A stretch of DNA of 35,701 nucleotides from a virus. Below are positions 8,662-16,648 of the stretch, in pieces; position 1 is the stretch's first letter; each line of letters begins with the position of its first letter. The notes beneath the pieces were generated by a model that saw nothing but the letters and a program-made list of their open reading frames with translations, searched no databases and was not told the origin of the DNA. The translations under genes were made by a program, and so were the position numbers. The stretch lies in the IMG/VR virus record IMGVR_UViG_3300035183_001123, positions 1 through 35,701 of that record; one strand, written 5' to 3'.

Positions 8662-8687
8662 CCGGCAAGTAGGCCTTACACTGGGGC
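8662..8687 (+). promoter_or_regulatory. Promoter motif for the plus-strand virion gene
   Basis: GTAGGCCTTACACTGGGG carries TACACT at 8677-8682, the same motif found before the minus-strand genes at 8606 and 23733. It lies 48 nt before the ATG at 8731, leaving a short leader with an AGGAA ribosome site. No good -35 is visible. Forms a divergent pair with the promoter at 8614-8644. Confidence 0.5.
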
Positions 8688-8730
8688 CTGTCAGGCAGCC
8701 ATTCCGTCCACGTCCTGCGGGAACAGGAAC

Positions 8731-10404
8731 ATGGCCTTCGACTACACGACGGCGAATTCGGGCGTGTTTTGCCGCCTCGGCAAGATCATCAAGAAGATCA
8801 ACGCGGCCCTGTCCCTGGCCACGACCACCTACCCGGCCGACCTCAAGGAGATCGTGGACCTCTACGAGGCCGCCGACCTGACAGCGATCATCGAAGGACT
8901 GTACGGCACCTATGAGGGCTTCCGCGGCCAGGTCACGGGCGTGCGCCAGGCCCTGGCCGGCTACGCCGACCGGACCCTGCTGGACCGCGACACCGTCCTC
9001 GAACAGCTCCGCGTGCCCCAGGCCAGCATCCAGGCCGTCCTCGCCGCGCTGATCCAGCAGATGGTGGACGACGGCAAGACCGTGCAGAAAAACACCGTCA
9101 CGCTCGGCAGCGCGACGGCGAGCGCGTCCAACACCGGCACCGGCGTGGTCCTGGCCACGAAAGTCCTCGACGGGTGGAACTCGCCCCTCCAAGGCGCGGC
9201 GCCTCACATCCGCTACAACGGTCTGGCGTCCGAACTGGCCGTGCCGAGTGAAACGATGGTCGTGGAGTGCGTCGCCGACAGCATCCGGGACGGGACGGCC
9301 GAAGGGGCCGAACTGTTCGCCTGGCGCGGTGGAATCCCCGACGCGGAACTCGGATACCAGGACGAGGGCTCGGGACAGGGTCCGACGGTCGCCTGCGCCA
9401 ACGGGTCCAGGACCGTCCAGGACGGCGACTTCGAGAACTGGTCCGACAACACGCCGTCCAACTGGACGATTGCCGCCGGCACGGCCGGAACCCACGTCTT
9501 CCGGGAGGCCTCCAACGTCTTCCGTGGCAGTTCCGCGGCCAAGCTCCTGGGAAACGGCGCACAGGCAACGATCAGCTTGGAACAGTCGGTGCCGCCGTCG
9601 CTCCTCAAGAGCCGCCGCCGCTACTGTCTGTCCCTGCGCGTGAAGGCCTCGTCCGTCCCGGCGTCCGGGCAGTTGGGCATACGCTTCGCCGGGACGGGTT
9701 ACGCCACGACGGCCCCGACGAACGAAGTCCAGGACTTGCAAATCTCGGGGTCGCCCACCGGCGGGACGTACACCATCTCCTGGACGGGCCCTTACGGCGG
9801 CACGCAAACGACCGCGCCTTTGGCCTACAACGCCACGAGCGCCCAGGTCCAGGCGGCCCTACGCCTGCTCAAGGGTATGGAGTGTGTCGTCGTCGCGACG
9901 CAAGCGGGGTCGCCGCCGGACGTCACGCACCGAATCACCCTGTACGGCCTGCCCGGGCCGCAAAACCTTGTGGACGCGGACGTTAGTGGTCTGACCGGCG
10001 GGTCCCCGGCCAAGTCCGTCACGCGAGTGACGGCCGGGGTCGAGGGCGATTGCGTCGTCTTGCCCGCGGCGGCGTTCCCCACCGACTGGGCCCTGCCCCA
10101 TTTCTGGATCAACACGCCGACCATTCTGCCGGCCGATTGGAAGCTCGTCGTCGAGGTGACCGGGACGCTCACAAACGCCGTGGCCGTGTACGTCGATTCC
10201 CTGGCGCTGGAGGCCGTGACGTATCACGGTGGCGTCGGGCTGGTCGTCGTGGCGGGACAGACCCGATGGATCTCCGGCGACCGGACGACCTTCACCGTGG
10301 CCAACGACCAGGCCGGCAAGTTCCAGGAGTTTTTCCGCAAGCGTTACAAGGTCCAGTTGCCGTCGAGCGGCAGCCCGAACATTTCCGACGCCCTGGCCGC
10401 GTAA
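8731..10404 (+). CDS. Plus-strand virion protein with carbohydrate-binding-like domain
   Basis: 557 residues from the ATG with AGGAA just upstream; the frame is open further back, but that part shadows the protease gene. A helical N-terminus (1-120) is followed by a beta domain. At 230-330 the pattern DGDFENWSDNTPSNW is typical of CBM-like jelly-roll domains, and at about 343-430 a TYTISW...TAPLAYNATSAQV unit is common in planctomycete surface proteins (from memory). The last segment (QAGKFQEFFRKRYKVQ) may be an attachment module. Opposite in strand to all its neighbours, which suggests separate acquisition or host-range exchange. Likely a tail fibre or head-fibre protein. Confidence 0.65.
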   Translation: MAFDYTTANSGVFCRLGKIIKKINAALSLATTTYPADLKEIVDLYEAADLTAIIEGLYGTYEGFRGQVTGVRQALAGYADRTLLDRDTVLEQLRVPQASIQAVLAALIQQMVDDGKTVQKNTVTLGSATASASNTGTGVVLATKVLDGWNSPLQGAAPHIRYNGLASELAVPSETMVVECVADSIRDGTAEGAELFAWRGGIPDAELGYQDEGSGQGPTVACANGSRTVQDGDFENWSDNTPSNWTIAAGTAGTHVFREASNVFRGSSAAKLLGNGAQATISLEQSVPPSLLKSRRRYCLSLRVKASSVPASGQLGIRFAGTGYATTAPTNEVQDLQISGSPTGGTYTISWTGPYGGTQTTAPLAYNATSAQVQAALRLLKGMECVVVATQAGSPPDVTHRITLYGLPGPQNLVDADVSGLTGGSPAKSVTRVTAGVEGDCVVLPAAAFPTDWALPHFWINTPTILPADWKLVVEVTGTLTNAVAVYVDSLALEAVTYHGGVGLVVVAGQTRWISGDRTTFTVANDQAGKFQEFFRKRYKVQLPSSGSPNISDALAA

Positions 10405-10415
10405 TCCTGGCGGCC

Positions 10416-10661
10416 TCAATCCATGACGATCCTGCCGTTCCCGTTGGGCAAATGGGCTTCCGGCTTCGCGGAGGCGGCCGCGACCGGTCGCTCCAGGAGG
10501 CAAAACATGCCCGGCACCGACCTCGGTGACACGGGCGATTCCTGGACGCCGACCGGTTGCGTCGCGACGACGCGCCAACCCAGGCCGGCCTCTTCGTTCA
10601 GCCTGCGTAACATCTGGTCGCCGATGGGCAGGACCAAAACCTGATACTCAACGGTTTGCAT
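10416..10661 (-). CDS. DUF4177-like small protein
   Basis: 81 residues. It opens MQTVEYQVLVLP, then LRRLNEEAGLGWRVVATQPV and FCLLERP. This is the strand-helix-strand pattern of DUF4177, in which LNxxGxxGW(E/R)(L/V)V is diagnostic. Role unknown in phages. Its start overlaps the end of the large terminase gene by 14 nt and has a GAGGAC ribosome site, so it is the last gene of the terminase operon. It converges with the plus-strand virion gene with an 11-nt gap. Confidence 0.65.
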   Translation of the reverse strand: MQTVEYQVLVLPIGDQMLRRLNEEAGLGWRVVATQPVGVQESPVSPRSVPGMFCLLERPVAAASAKPEAHLPNGNGRIVMD

Positions 10662-12252
10662 GGTGCGTCCTCAGAGGGATGACGGTCGGCGTCGGAATGA
10701 CAATCGGCCCGAGTTCCAGGTGGGCCAGGACGACGGCGTCGGCGCAGTCCGGCGAGCGGCCCAGGCGCTTAGCGATCTCCTCCTTGCTCTCGATCTTGAC
10801 GCCGTCGGGCGTGGGCTGCCAGCGGGCCGCCGTCAGGTCGGCCAGCAGTTCCGAATCGGGCGGCAGGGCCAGGTTGTCGCCGTGTTCCGGGTCCAGGGCC
10901 TCCCGGAACGACCAGTAGGCGTAGGCCCGCAAGTTCTTGAACGTCAGGACCCCGGCACGGTCGCGTTGGCCGACGCGCTCGCGGAAGTCCACGGCCTTGA
11001 CGTATGGCACGTCCTGCCGGTAGTGGCGTCGGCACTCGTCGTAAACCGACGCCCCGACGCCGATCACGTCGATGTTGACGCGCGGGTTCAGGTTGTGGTG
11101 CCGCCGCCGGGCCTCTTGGACCGTCCGGACGATCATTCGTGTTACGGCCGGCCCGTCGGGCGTGTCGCTGCCGGACGCCTTGTGCAAGTGGGCATACCAA
11201 GGGCCGTGGCGTTCGGCCATGACGGTCTTGTCCGCCCCGCCACGCGCGACGTCCACGCCCAGGCACGACAGTCCGGTCGGCGGCCGCCCGTCGGGCCGCC
11301 ACCGTTCCTGCGCGGCCCGGACCCAGGCCGTGGGGATCACCTGCCACGGGTCGTCCTGCATGCCGGCGGTCATGTCGCCGTAGAGCAGTTGCGACCGGAG
11401 CGGTTCCGGCATCGCCTGGAGGCGGGCCAGATAGCCGGTCCGCATGTAAATGGGGTTGTCTTGCAGCCGCGCCGGGTAAAACGTGCGGCTGCGTGGGACG
11501 ATGCGTTCGCCCCGGTGCAGGACGGGGTCCGACGATTCGAGCCAGGTCAGTTTTCCGTCGAGGACCGTGTACCACCGAAGTTCGCCGGGCGCGGCCGGGC
11601 GGTGGAACTGTGCGTCGAGCCAGGGGGCGAAATCCTCGACGACCCAGCGCCCCTCCGGCGTCGTCGGCGGGTTGCCGGTCAACAGGACGCGACACCGCTG
11701 GTTCGGGTCGTCCGTCCGGTTCCAGCCGATGATGAACTGCACCTGGGTCCGGGAGAAGTGCGACGCCTCGTCGAAGACGTAGAGGTCGTAAGCCCGTCCC
11801 TGGTAGTTGTACTTGTCGTTCTCGCGCTCGCAGCCGTTGAACTCGATGACCCGGCCGTCCAGCCGCAGGATGCCGCCGTAGGGGCCGTTGGACCGCCACG
11901 AGCCGCGGCGTCCCACCAGACGGCGGACCTGTTCGACCAGCTCCCCCAGCTGCACGGATTCCCGGCGGAGGATCAGGCTGCGGCGATGGGCCGTGAGGGC
12001 GAGTCCTAGGCCGAGGAAACTTTTTCCGCCGCCGGCCGCGCCCCCGAAAAACACCTCATCCGCCTTGCTGCGGTAGGCCAGGGTCTGCGGGCCGGGCAGT
12101 GGCGTCCAGATCGGGGTCGGCACCGACCGGAGGAATTTGTCCAGTTCCTGGAGGGCCTCCTTCGGCAAGGCGCGGATCGCCTTCTCCACCCGATCCCTGG
12201 ACCAGGATTGCCATGACGCGGGCAACGCGCTCGTCGTGACTGAGGTCACCAT
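10648..12252 (-). CDS. Terminase large subunit
   Basis: 534 residues from an ATG at 12252; a GTG at 12189 preceded by AGGGA is an alternative start. Packages DNA into the prohead. Counting from the ATG, the Walker A is GGAAGGGKS (70-78), Walker B is YVFDE (158-162), motif III is LLTGNPP (190-196), and the nuclease domain opens LGVDVARGGADKT (331-343) with further acidic residues at NIDVIG and PDCADAV near the C-terminus. Both ATPase and nuclease look intact. The long overlap with the small subunit gene (196 or 134 nt) is unusual. Confidence 0.88.
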   Translation of the reverse strand: MVTSVTTSALPASWQSWSRDRVEKAIRALPKEALQELDKFLRSVPTPIWTPLPGPQTLAYRSKADEVFFGGAAGGGKSFLGLGLALTAHRRSLILRRESVQLGELVEQVRRLVGRRGSWRSNGPYGGILRLDGRVIEFNGCERENDKYNYQGRAYDLYVFDEASHFSRTQVQFIIGWNRTDDPNQRCRVLLTGNPPTTPEGRWVVEDFAPWLDAQFHRPAAPGELRWYTVLDGKLTWLESSDPVLHRGERIVPRSRTFYPARLQDNPIYMRTGYLARLQAMPEPLRSQLLYGDMTAGMQDDPWQVIPTAWVRAAQERWRPDGRPPTGLSCLGVDVARGGADKTVMAERHGPWYAHLHKASGSDTPDGPAVTRMIVRTVQEARRRHHNLNPRVNIDVIGVGASVYDECRRHYRQDVPYVKAVDFRERVGQRDRAGVLTFKNLRAYAYWSFREALDPEHGDNLALPPDSELLADLTAARWQPTPDGVKIESKEEIAKRLGRSPDCADAVVLAHLELGPIVIPTPTVIPLRTHHANR

Positions 12253-12592
12253 GATTGAGAATGCTCGTTGCCTGGTCGCGCAGGAGGCGCATCTTTTCAA
12301 CGGCGATGCCGAGCGACACGAACACGGCCTGGAGCGGCGCGCCCTCGATCTTCTCCAGGGTGCTGTCGAGCAGCTGATGGGCGACTTCCTCCAGGCGGTC
12401 GGCGAGGGCCGCGCGTTGGGCCACACGGGCCTGCGGCACTGGCTCGTGAATGCCCCGGCCCCTGGCCCACAGTTTCAAAGTTTGTTTGGGCATGCCGAGC
12501 TGCCTGGCCGTCCGGCGGACGTTGCCGCCGTTGGCGTCCAGGGCCGCCAGGGCGACCGCCTTCTCCGCCTCGGAATAGTGCCTCCGCGCCAT
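12056..12592 (-). CDS. Terminase small subunit, HTH type
   Basis: 178 residues from the ATG at 12592; a GTG two codons earlier is possible. Residues 4-45 form a helix-turn-helix (RTARQLGMPKQTLKLWARG holds the recognition helix) of the kind that binds packaging sites. The helical part 55-120 would drive oligomerisation. After about residue 125 the frame turns Gly/Pro-rich where it overlaps the large subunit, so the tail may be non-functional. It is the first gene of its operon, with a -10 TAGACT exactly 7 nt before the ATG. Confidence 0.75.
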   Translation of the reverse strand: MARRHYSEAEKAVALAALDANGGNVRRTARQLGMPKQTLKLWARGRGIHEPVPQARVAQRAALADRLEEVAHQLLDSTLEKIEGAPLQAVFVSLGIAVEKMRLLRDQATSILNHGDLSHDERVARVMAILVQGSGGEGDPRLAEGGPPGTGQIPPVGADPDLDATARPADPGLPQQGG

Positions 12593-12599
12593 GGTCACC

Positions 12600-12630
12600 A
12601 GTCTAACGGCTACCGGCTAACGGCTACCGG
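12600..12630 (-). promoter_or_regulatory. Leaderless-type promoter with 14-bp tandem duplication
   Basis: The minus-strand -10 is TAGACT (12600-12605), within CCGGTAGCCGTTAGACTGG. A 14-bp unit, CTAACGGCTACCGG on the plus strand, occurs twice back to back (12603-12616 and 12617-12630), so the upstream half of the motif is duplicated. ATG follows 7 nt after the -10. Confidence 0.55.
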
Positions 12631-12702
12631 TCCTGGTCGGGTCTGGGCCAGTTGCGGGCGTGTTTTCCCAAAGTGTTATGGCCGCTTTCACATTCGTGCG
12701 GT

Positions 12703-12708
12703 TACAAT
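12703..12708 (+). promoter_or_regulatory. -10 element of a leaderless-type promoter
   Basis: TACAAT at 12703-12708 is followed after 6 nt by the ATG at 12715. The segment TTACAATCC..AC-ATGGGGA is nearly repeated on the minus strand before the RHH gene at 34035. No convincing -35 at 16-18 nt. Confidence 0.5.
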
Positions 12709-12714
12709 CCAGAC

Positions 12715-13260
12715 ATGGGGACGAACAGCCGGCGCGACTTCAAACCGCTCACGCTCCCCGCCCTGTCGCCAACCCAGCTCGAAGCCCTTCATGTCGGCCA
12801 GGCGGTCCTGGAACTGGCGGCGTCCTGGGGGAGCGTCCTCATTCTTCAGGAGGAGGACGCGGAATCGGAGCGGCCGGTCGGGTGTCGCCTCACCCTCCTG
12901 GGCGAATTCCCTTCCCGCGACCTGATGCCGGCCGTCGTCCGGGCCGCCGCCCCTCGCGTCAAACAAGGGGGCCGCCGCCCCTCACGCCGGCCTGGCCGCC
13001 ATCAGTGCCTGGTGACGGTCGGCGAGCGGACGGCCCGCGTGACCGTCAGCGGGCGGAGGCTGGTGGAGGTCGTCCTCACCGCCGCGGGACGGCCCCCCAA
13101 GAAGCCTTGCAAGAACTGCAAGCGCGCCAAATTCTGGTACGAATTCTCCCTCTCGCAGCAGAGCGACGACGGCGTCAACTCCTACTGCCTCCAGTGCGAG
13201 CGGGAAAAGCAGCGGGCCTACCAGGAGCGGTGCCGCCGCCTCATGCGGGACGCCGCCTGA
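12715..13260 (+). CDS. Plus-strand zinc-finger protein, HNH-associated type
   Basis: 181 residues. The C-terminal part (about 125-170) has CKNCKRAKFWYEF...SYCLQCEREK, a four-Cys zinc module that in other phages precedes HNH or endonuclease VII nuclease domains. Here no HNH residues follow and the protein ends soon after, so a nuclease call is not supported. The N-terminal 110 residues carry an Arg-rich loop and are not recognised. It is divergent from the terminase operon and converges with the 13293 gene after 32 nt. It may be a small DNA-binding factor linked to packaging. Confidence 0.6.
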   Translation: MGTNSRRDFKPLTLPALSPTQLEALHVGQAVLELAASWGSVLILQEEDAESERPVGCRLTLLGEFPSRDLMPAVVRAAAPRVKQGGRRPSRRPGRHQCLVTVGERTARVTVSGRRLVEVVLTAAGRPPKKPCKNCKRAKFWYEFSLSQQSDDGVNSYCLQCEREKQRAYQERCRRLMRDAA

Positions 13261-13292
13261 CGCCCGGGCCGCGTGGCCGCCGGGAACGGTCG

Positions 13293-13919
13293 CTACGCGG
13301 CCCCGTAGGCGAAGCTCGTGAAGCGCAGCGTCCCGGCGTTGCCGGCGTTGTCGCTGTGGACGACCAGCGGCGAGTTGTCCTTGGTGCCGACGCCCAGGCA
13401 GCACTTCTCGTTGCCCACGAACGTGAATTCCGTGCTGGCGACCATGGTAATCTGCTGGTTCGCCCAGTCGCCCGGCGCGCCCATGAAGTACAACGTCGAA
13501 TCGGCCTTGACCTTCTGCGCCAGGGCCGGAACGGTGAAGGTGAGCGCCGAGTAGTTGGAGATGAGGACGGCGTCCCACGACCCGTCCTCGTACTGGATGA
13601 CGATGTAATCGCCGTTGCTCGGCGGGCCGCCACTGGAATCGCTGGGCAGCGACGTCACCTTGATCGAAGTCGCCCCGGAGGCGGCGTCCGTCGCGACGGT
13701 GGTCCGCCCGAGTTCTCCGAGGACCGTCAGGGTGTGGGCCGTCGCCGCCGGCTTGTAACCCAGGCCGGTGAGGCGGGTCCGGTTGCCCCCCGCCGGCGAC
13801 GGCCGCGGCGGGATGCAGCGCACGATGGGTGTGCCGAACGTCTCGGTCTTGGACCCGAAAAATCCGGTCACGGGGTTGCCCGTCTTAAGGTCGCCGCTGT
13901 CTGTCGATACGTAAGGCAT
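13293..13919 (-). CDS. Phage virion protein of unknown function
   Basis: 208 residues from ATG 13919, which has AAGGAG at the right spacing; the TTG two codons upstream is not needed. Rich in Gly, Ser and Thr with beta-strand periodicity, low in charge, one CC pair near residue 180. Composition fits a surface-exposed head or tail accessory protein. It is the last gene of the operon that begins at 18714, directly after the glycosyltransferase. Confidence 0.6.
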   Translation of the reverse strand: MPYVSTDSGDLKTGNPVTGFFGSKTETFGTPIVRCIPPRPSPAGGNRTRLTGLGYKPAATAHTLTVLGELGRTTVATDAASGATSIKVTSLPSDSSGGPPSNGDYIVIQYEDGSWDAVLISNYSALTFTVPALAQKVKADSTLYFMGAPGDWANQQITMVASTEFTFVGNEKCCLGVGTKDNSPLVVHSDNAGNAGTLRFTSFAYGAA

Positions 13920-13921
13920 GG

Positions 13922-15418
13922 TCAATTCTCCTTGGGCCGAATGATCAACGGTTGGTTCGGCCGCCGGATCACGTCGGCCTCTGGTGGTGCTTCGTTGCGG
14001 ACGTAGACCGGCGTCAGCCGGCCCTCACGGGCCCAGCGGGCGACGTTCCGCTGGAAATGAGGGATCAGGGCAGGGTCGTCCTGGACCGCCGTGACGTGCG
14101 CGGCCCCGCGTTCGAGGCAGAGGGCCGCGAAGGCGCCCACGCCGGCGTCCAGGTCCAGGACCGTCAGGCCGTCGAGCCGGTCGGGCAGTCCCGGAACGCC
14201 CCGCAGCCATGCGTCGTCCCACTCGTCGCGGTCGCGACTGCCTCGAACGCGGAAAAATCGCTCGGGGTAAACCAGCCGTTCCGCCTCTCGGTAATAGGCG
14301 TGGGCCTCGTCCTCGCGGCAGTGTTCCTTCAACCGCAGGCCGTAAGGGGCCACGGGGCCTCCGGCATAAGACTGGAACCGGTCCGTTTCGTTGAAGCGGA
14401 ACTTGGAGTGCGTCCGGTGGACGAACAGGACGTCCCCGTCGAAGTCCTTCTGAATGTAGGCGTTGTCCCAGAACGCCGGCCGCGGCCATGGGAACTGCCA
14501 GGGGGTTTGGGTATACGTCCAGGCGATGTCGAAGAGGTCCTTGTCGCCGTAAACGCCGGCGACGGATTCGAGTTTGTAGGTATAGTCCCGGTGTTCGTTG
14601 AGCCACCAGGCCACGTTGAGGGCCTTCCAGCACCGCCGCTTGTCCACAAGGAATTGGCCGCTCTCGATGGCCTCCCGCCCCGTCTGGGGCGGGAGGCCGA
14701 ACCGACGCCAGCCTTCCGCCCGCAGGGGGCCGCACCGGTCGGGCCAGAACAGGTCGCGGTCGCGAAACGCCTTGGACGAAAAGAGGCGGGCGATGCAGTC
14801 GGGCGAGCCGCGCCGCGTCCGCCGGACCGGGTAGCTGTCGGCGTCGAGGGAGAGGACCTGGCGGAAGCCGCTGAACAGTACCGCGAACGGCTTGAGCTCC
14901 CACGGCGGATACCCCTGTCCGCCGCCGAGGAACCGGGGCCGCAACCCGCGCTCCCGGGCGACCGCGTTGGCGTCACGCCAGGTCACGCCCTTCAGGATCA
15001 GACCCATGCGCGGGTCGTATTCGCCGCTGTCCCCCAGATACCACACCTCGACGGGCAGCTCGCAGCCGCACGCACGGATCATGCGGACCGTGACGTAGAG
15101 GCTGGCGAAGAACCGCCAGCCGCCGGCGCAGATCACGATGCCCCGCCCGTCGAACTCGCCTTCCGGGTACGGCGGCAGGCTCGCGGCGTAGCGGCGCATG
15201 GCCTCGCGGTGGGCTTCGATTGTGACCGGCCAGTTGTGCCAGTCCGGCGCGGACCAGTAGCAGGGCGGCGACCTTTGGATCAGGTCGATCATTGCCTCCA
15301 GGGGCATCTCCGGGTGCGCCTGCCAGCACTCGACGCGGCCGGTCATCGGCACGTCGTACTCCCGGGCCGGCCTCGGGGCGGTCCGTCTGGCGAACCAGTC
15401 ACGAATGCGACGAAACAT
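13922..15418 (-). CDS. Glycosyltransferase with methyltransferase-like C-terminal tail
   Basis: 498 residues. Residues 92-330 resemble MNN1/mannosyltransferase-type enzymes: GIVICAGGWRFFASLYVTVR (93-112), the acceptor-side ELPVEVWYLGD (120-130), LKPFAVLFSGFRQVLSLDAD (175-194) whose DAD at 192-194 is the metal/nucleotide-sugar motif, and a WxDNAY segment near 320. Residues 416-498 start like a SAM methyltransferase, with motif I VLDLDAGVGAFA (420-431), but only about 80 residues follow, so the fold is incomplete. The enzyme could decorate virion proteins or host surface sugars. It sits inside the virion operon between a zinc-ribbon protein and a virion protein, overlapping the former by 20 nt. 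Confidence 0.7.
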   Translation of the reverse strand: MFRRIRDWFARRTAPRPAREYDVPMTGRVECWQAHPEMPLEAMIDLIQRSPPCYWSAPDWHNWPVTIEAHREAMRRYAASLPPYPEGEFDGRGIVICAGGWRFFASLYVTVRMIRACGCELPVEVWYLGDSGEYDPRMGLILKGVTWRDANAVARERGLRPRFLGGGQGYPPWELKPFAVLFSGFRQVLSLDADSYPVRRTRRGSPDCIARLFSSKAFRDRDLFWPDRCGPLRAEGWRRFGLPPQTGREAIESGQFLVDKRRCWKALNVAWWLNEHRDYTYKLESVAGVYGDKDLFDIAWTYTQTPWQFPWPRPAFWDNAYIQKDFDGDVLFVHRTHSKFRFNETDRFQSYAGGPVAPYGLRLKEHCREDEAHAYYREAERLVYPERFFRVRGSRDRDEWDDAWLRGVPGLPDRLDGLTVLDLDAGVGAFAALCLERGAAHVTAVQDDPALIPHFQRNVARWAREGRLTPVYVRNEAPPEADVIRRPNQPLIIRPKEN

Positions 15419-15953
15419 GCGGCCCCCAGTAACCGTGCGGGCACCTCTGGCCCGGAATGGCCAGCTTGTCGTAGATTGATCCCGGCCCGGCGGAACAGCC
15501 GCACGCCCGGCAACGCCCGGCGTCCGCGTCGAAGTGGCCGCCCGGGCAGCGGCGGCACGTTTCCAGCCGGCGCTGGTACTCGCCTTGCTCCAGACGCGCG
15601 AACCCGTCCGCGGCGTCTTCGGCCACGGCCCGCGCCAGACGCGGCAACAGCCACGGACGCCGGACGACGTGCCAGAGGTCCGCGACCAGCCGCCGCAGCC
15701 ATCCCTGCCGGCGCAACCGCCACAGCCGAAACGTCAACCGCCGCCAAAGCGACTGCCACCTTCTGGTGCGAGGGTTCGGCACGTCCGCGTAGGGGCAGAC
15801 CCGGCAAAATTCCTCGGGCACCGTTTGGTTGTTGACGAGCCACTTGCTGCCGCACGGCCTCAAGGGCTCGTCCGGGTCAGGCCGCCCGCCGCGGTGCCGA
15901 CACGGCCGCTCCTTGTCGATGTCTGATGTCGGCAGGACCGTCAAGGTTGTCAT
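15399..15953 (-). CDS. Cys-rich double zinc-ribbon protein
   Basis: 184 residues from the ATG at 15953, which overlaps the upstream stop as ATGA. The N-terminal module has CxH...C...CRVC. The middle is a basic amphipathic helix region rich in W and R. The C-terminal module is CRRCPGG...CRACGCS...KLA...CPHGYW, a CxxC/CxxC/CPxGxW zinc ribbon that recurs in phage and prophage proteins near glycosyltransferases (from memory). Probably a structural or accessory partner of the glycosyltransferase encoded next to it. Confidence 0.7.
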   Translation of the reverse strand: MTTLTVLPTSDIDKERPCRHRGGRPDPDEPLRPCGSKWLVNNQTVPEEFCRVCPYADVPNPRTRRWQSLWRRLTFRLWRLRRQGWLRRLVADLWHVVRRPWLLPRLARAVAEDAADGFARLEQGEYQRRLETCRRCPGGHFDADAGRCRACGCSAGPGSIYDKLAIPGQRCPHGYWGPHVSSHS

Positions 15954-16648
15954 GGAATGTAAGGCTCCGTCGTGACGAATGGCGGACAAAGACAGAGGCC
16001 AGGTACGAAGATGCCATTGAAGGTCGCGTCAAAACAATGGACTTTTTCCCATCTCGTTGTTCCATGACAGAGAGTGTCCAATGTCATTGGCCGATATTGG
16101 GCGTAAGCGCTTCCAAAGCGAATGTCTGTCCCAAAATACACAATTTCGTACCCACAGAACAATCTGGCGAGAGAGAGACAAGGCACATTTGGGTCTGGAA
16201 AATAATAAAGAGGAAATACCAATTGCCAAAACAAGTTTGTCATTTCTCCTATAATTCCTATTTCGGGACATATTACGAATCGTTCTTTACTCAAAATCGC
16301 CCATTGGCAAGCATCCCGCCCCACGGGGGCCCCACCATAACAGAACAAAGGCCAATTTATGATGCCCAATGGATCAGTTTGACACAAAATATGTCTTCCA
16401 TTGAAACGACTGCACCCCGGATGGTTGCAATAATTTGGGGTAAACCCCTCGGCGAGAACAACCCAATAGGCAGGCATCGGCCCGCAGTCACAACAAGGCT
16501 GATATATGTCGTAACTGCGTTTGAGATACCCGCCGCCCGTCTGGCCACAGCAGCACATCGAGCCACCTGGCCCGCCGTACCCGGCGGGCTGAAGCGGGAC
16601 GCCGGGACTTGTCGGGGCCGGCGGGTTGGCATTCATGACCGTCGCCAT
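15950..16648 (-). CDS. Cys-rich protein of low GC, unknown function
   Basis: 232 residues from the ATG at 16648, fixed by an ATGA overlap with the upstream gene; its stop also overlaps the next start. About 18 Cys are spread through the chain, beginning MCCCG and CCDCG, with many aromatic residues. Several segments are hydrophobic (MTNLFWQLVFPLYYF), but no clear membrane anchor or signal peptide. The segment 16021-16320 is only about 43% GC by counting, against roughly 65-70% around it, and codons are mixed. This suggests recent acquisition. Not recognised; disulphide-rich surface protein is one possibility. Confidence 0.65.
   Translation of the reverse strand: MATVMNANPPAPTSPGVPLQPAGYGGPGGSMCCCGQTGGGYLKRSYDIYQPCCDCGPMPAYWVVLAEGFTPNYCNHPGCSRFNGRHILCQTDPLGIINWPLFCYGGAPVGRDACQWAILSKERFVICPEIGIIGEMTNLFWQLVFPLYYFPDPNVPCLSLARLFCGYEIVYFGTDIRFGSAYAQYRPMTLDTLCHGTTRWEKVHCFDATFNGIFVPGLCLCPPFVTTEPYIP

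Noticed and set aside
8377-8730. N-terminal extension of the plus-strand virion gene
   Set aside because: Overlaps the protease/scaffold coding end and its promoter; ATG 8731 has a ribosome site and a promoter motif upstream.
10660-12009. 449-residue plus-strand ORF across the terminase
   Set aside because: Antisense to a clear terminase with Walker and nuclease motifs; no recognisable domain.
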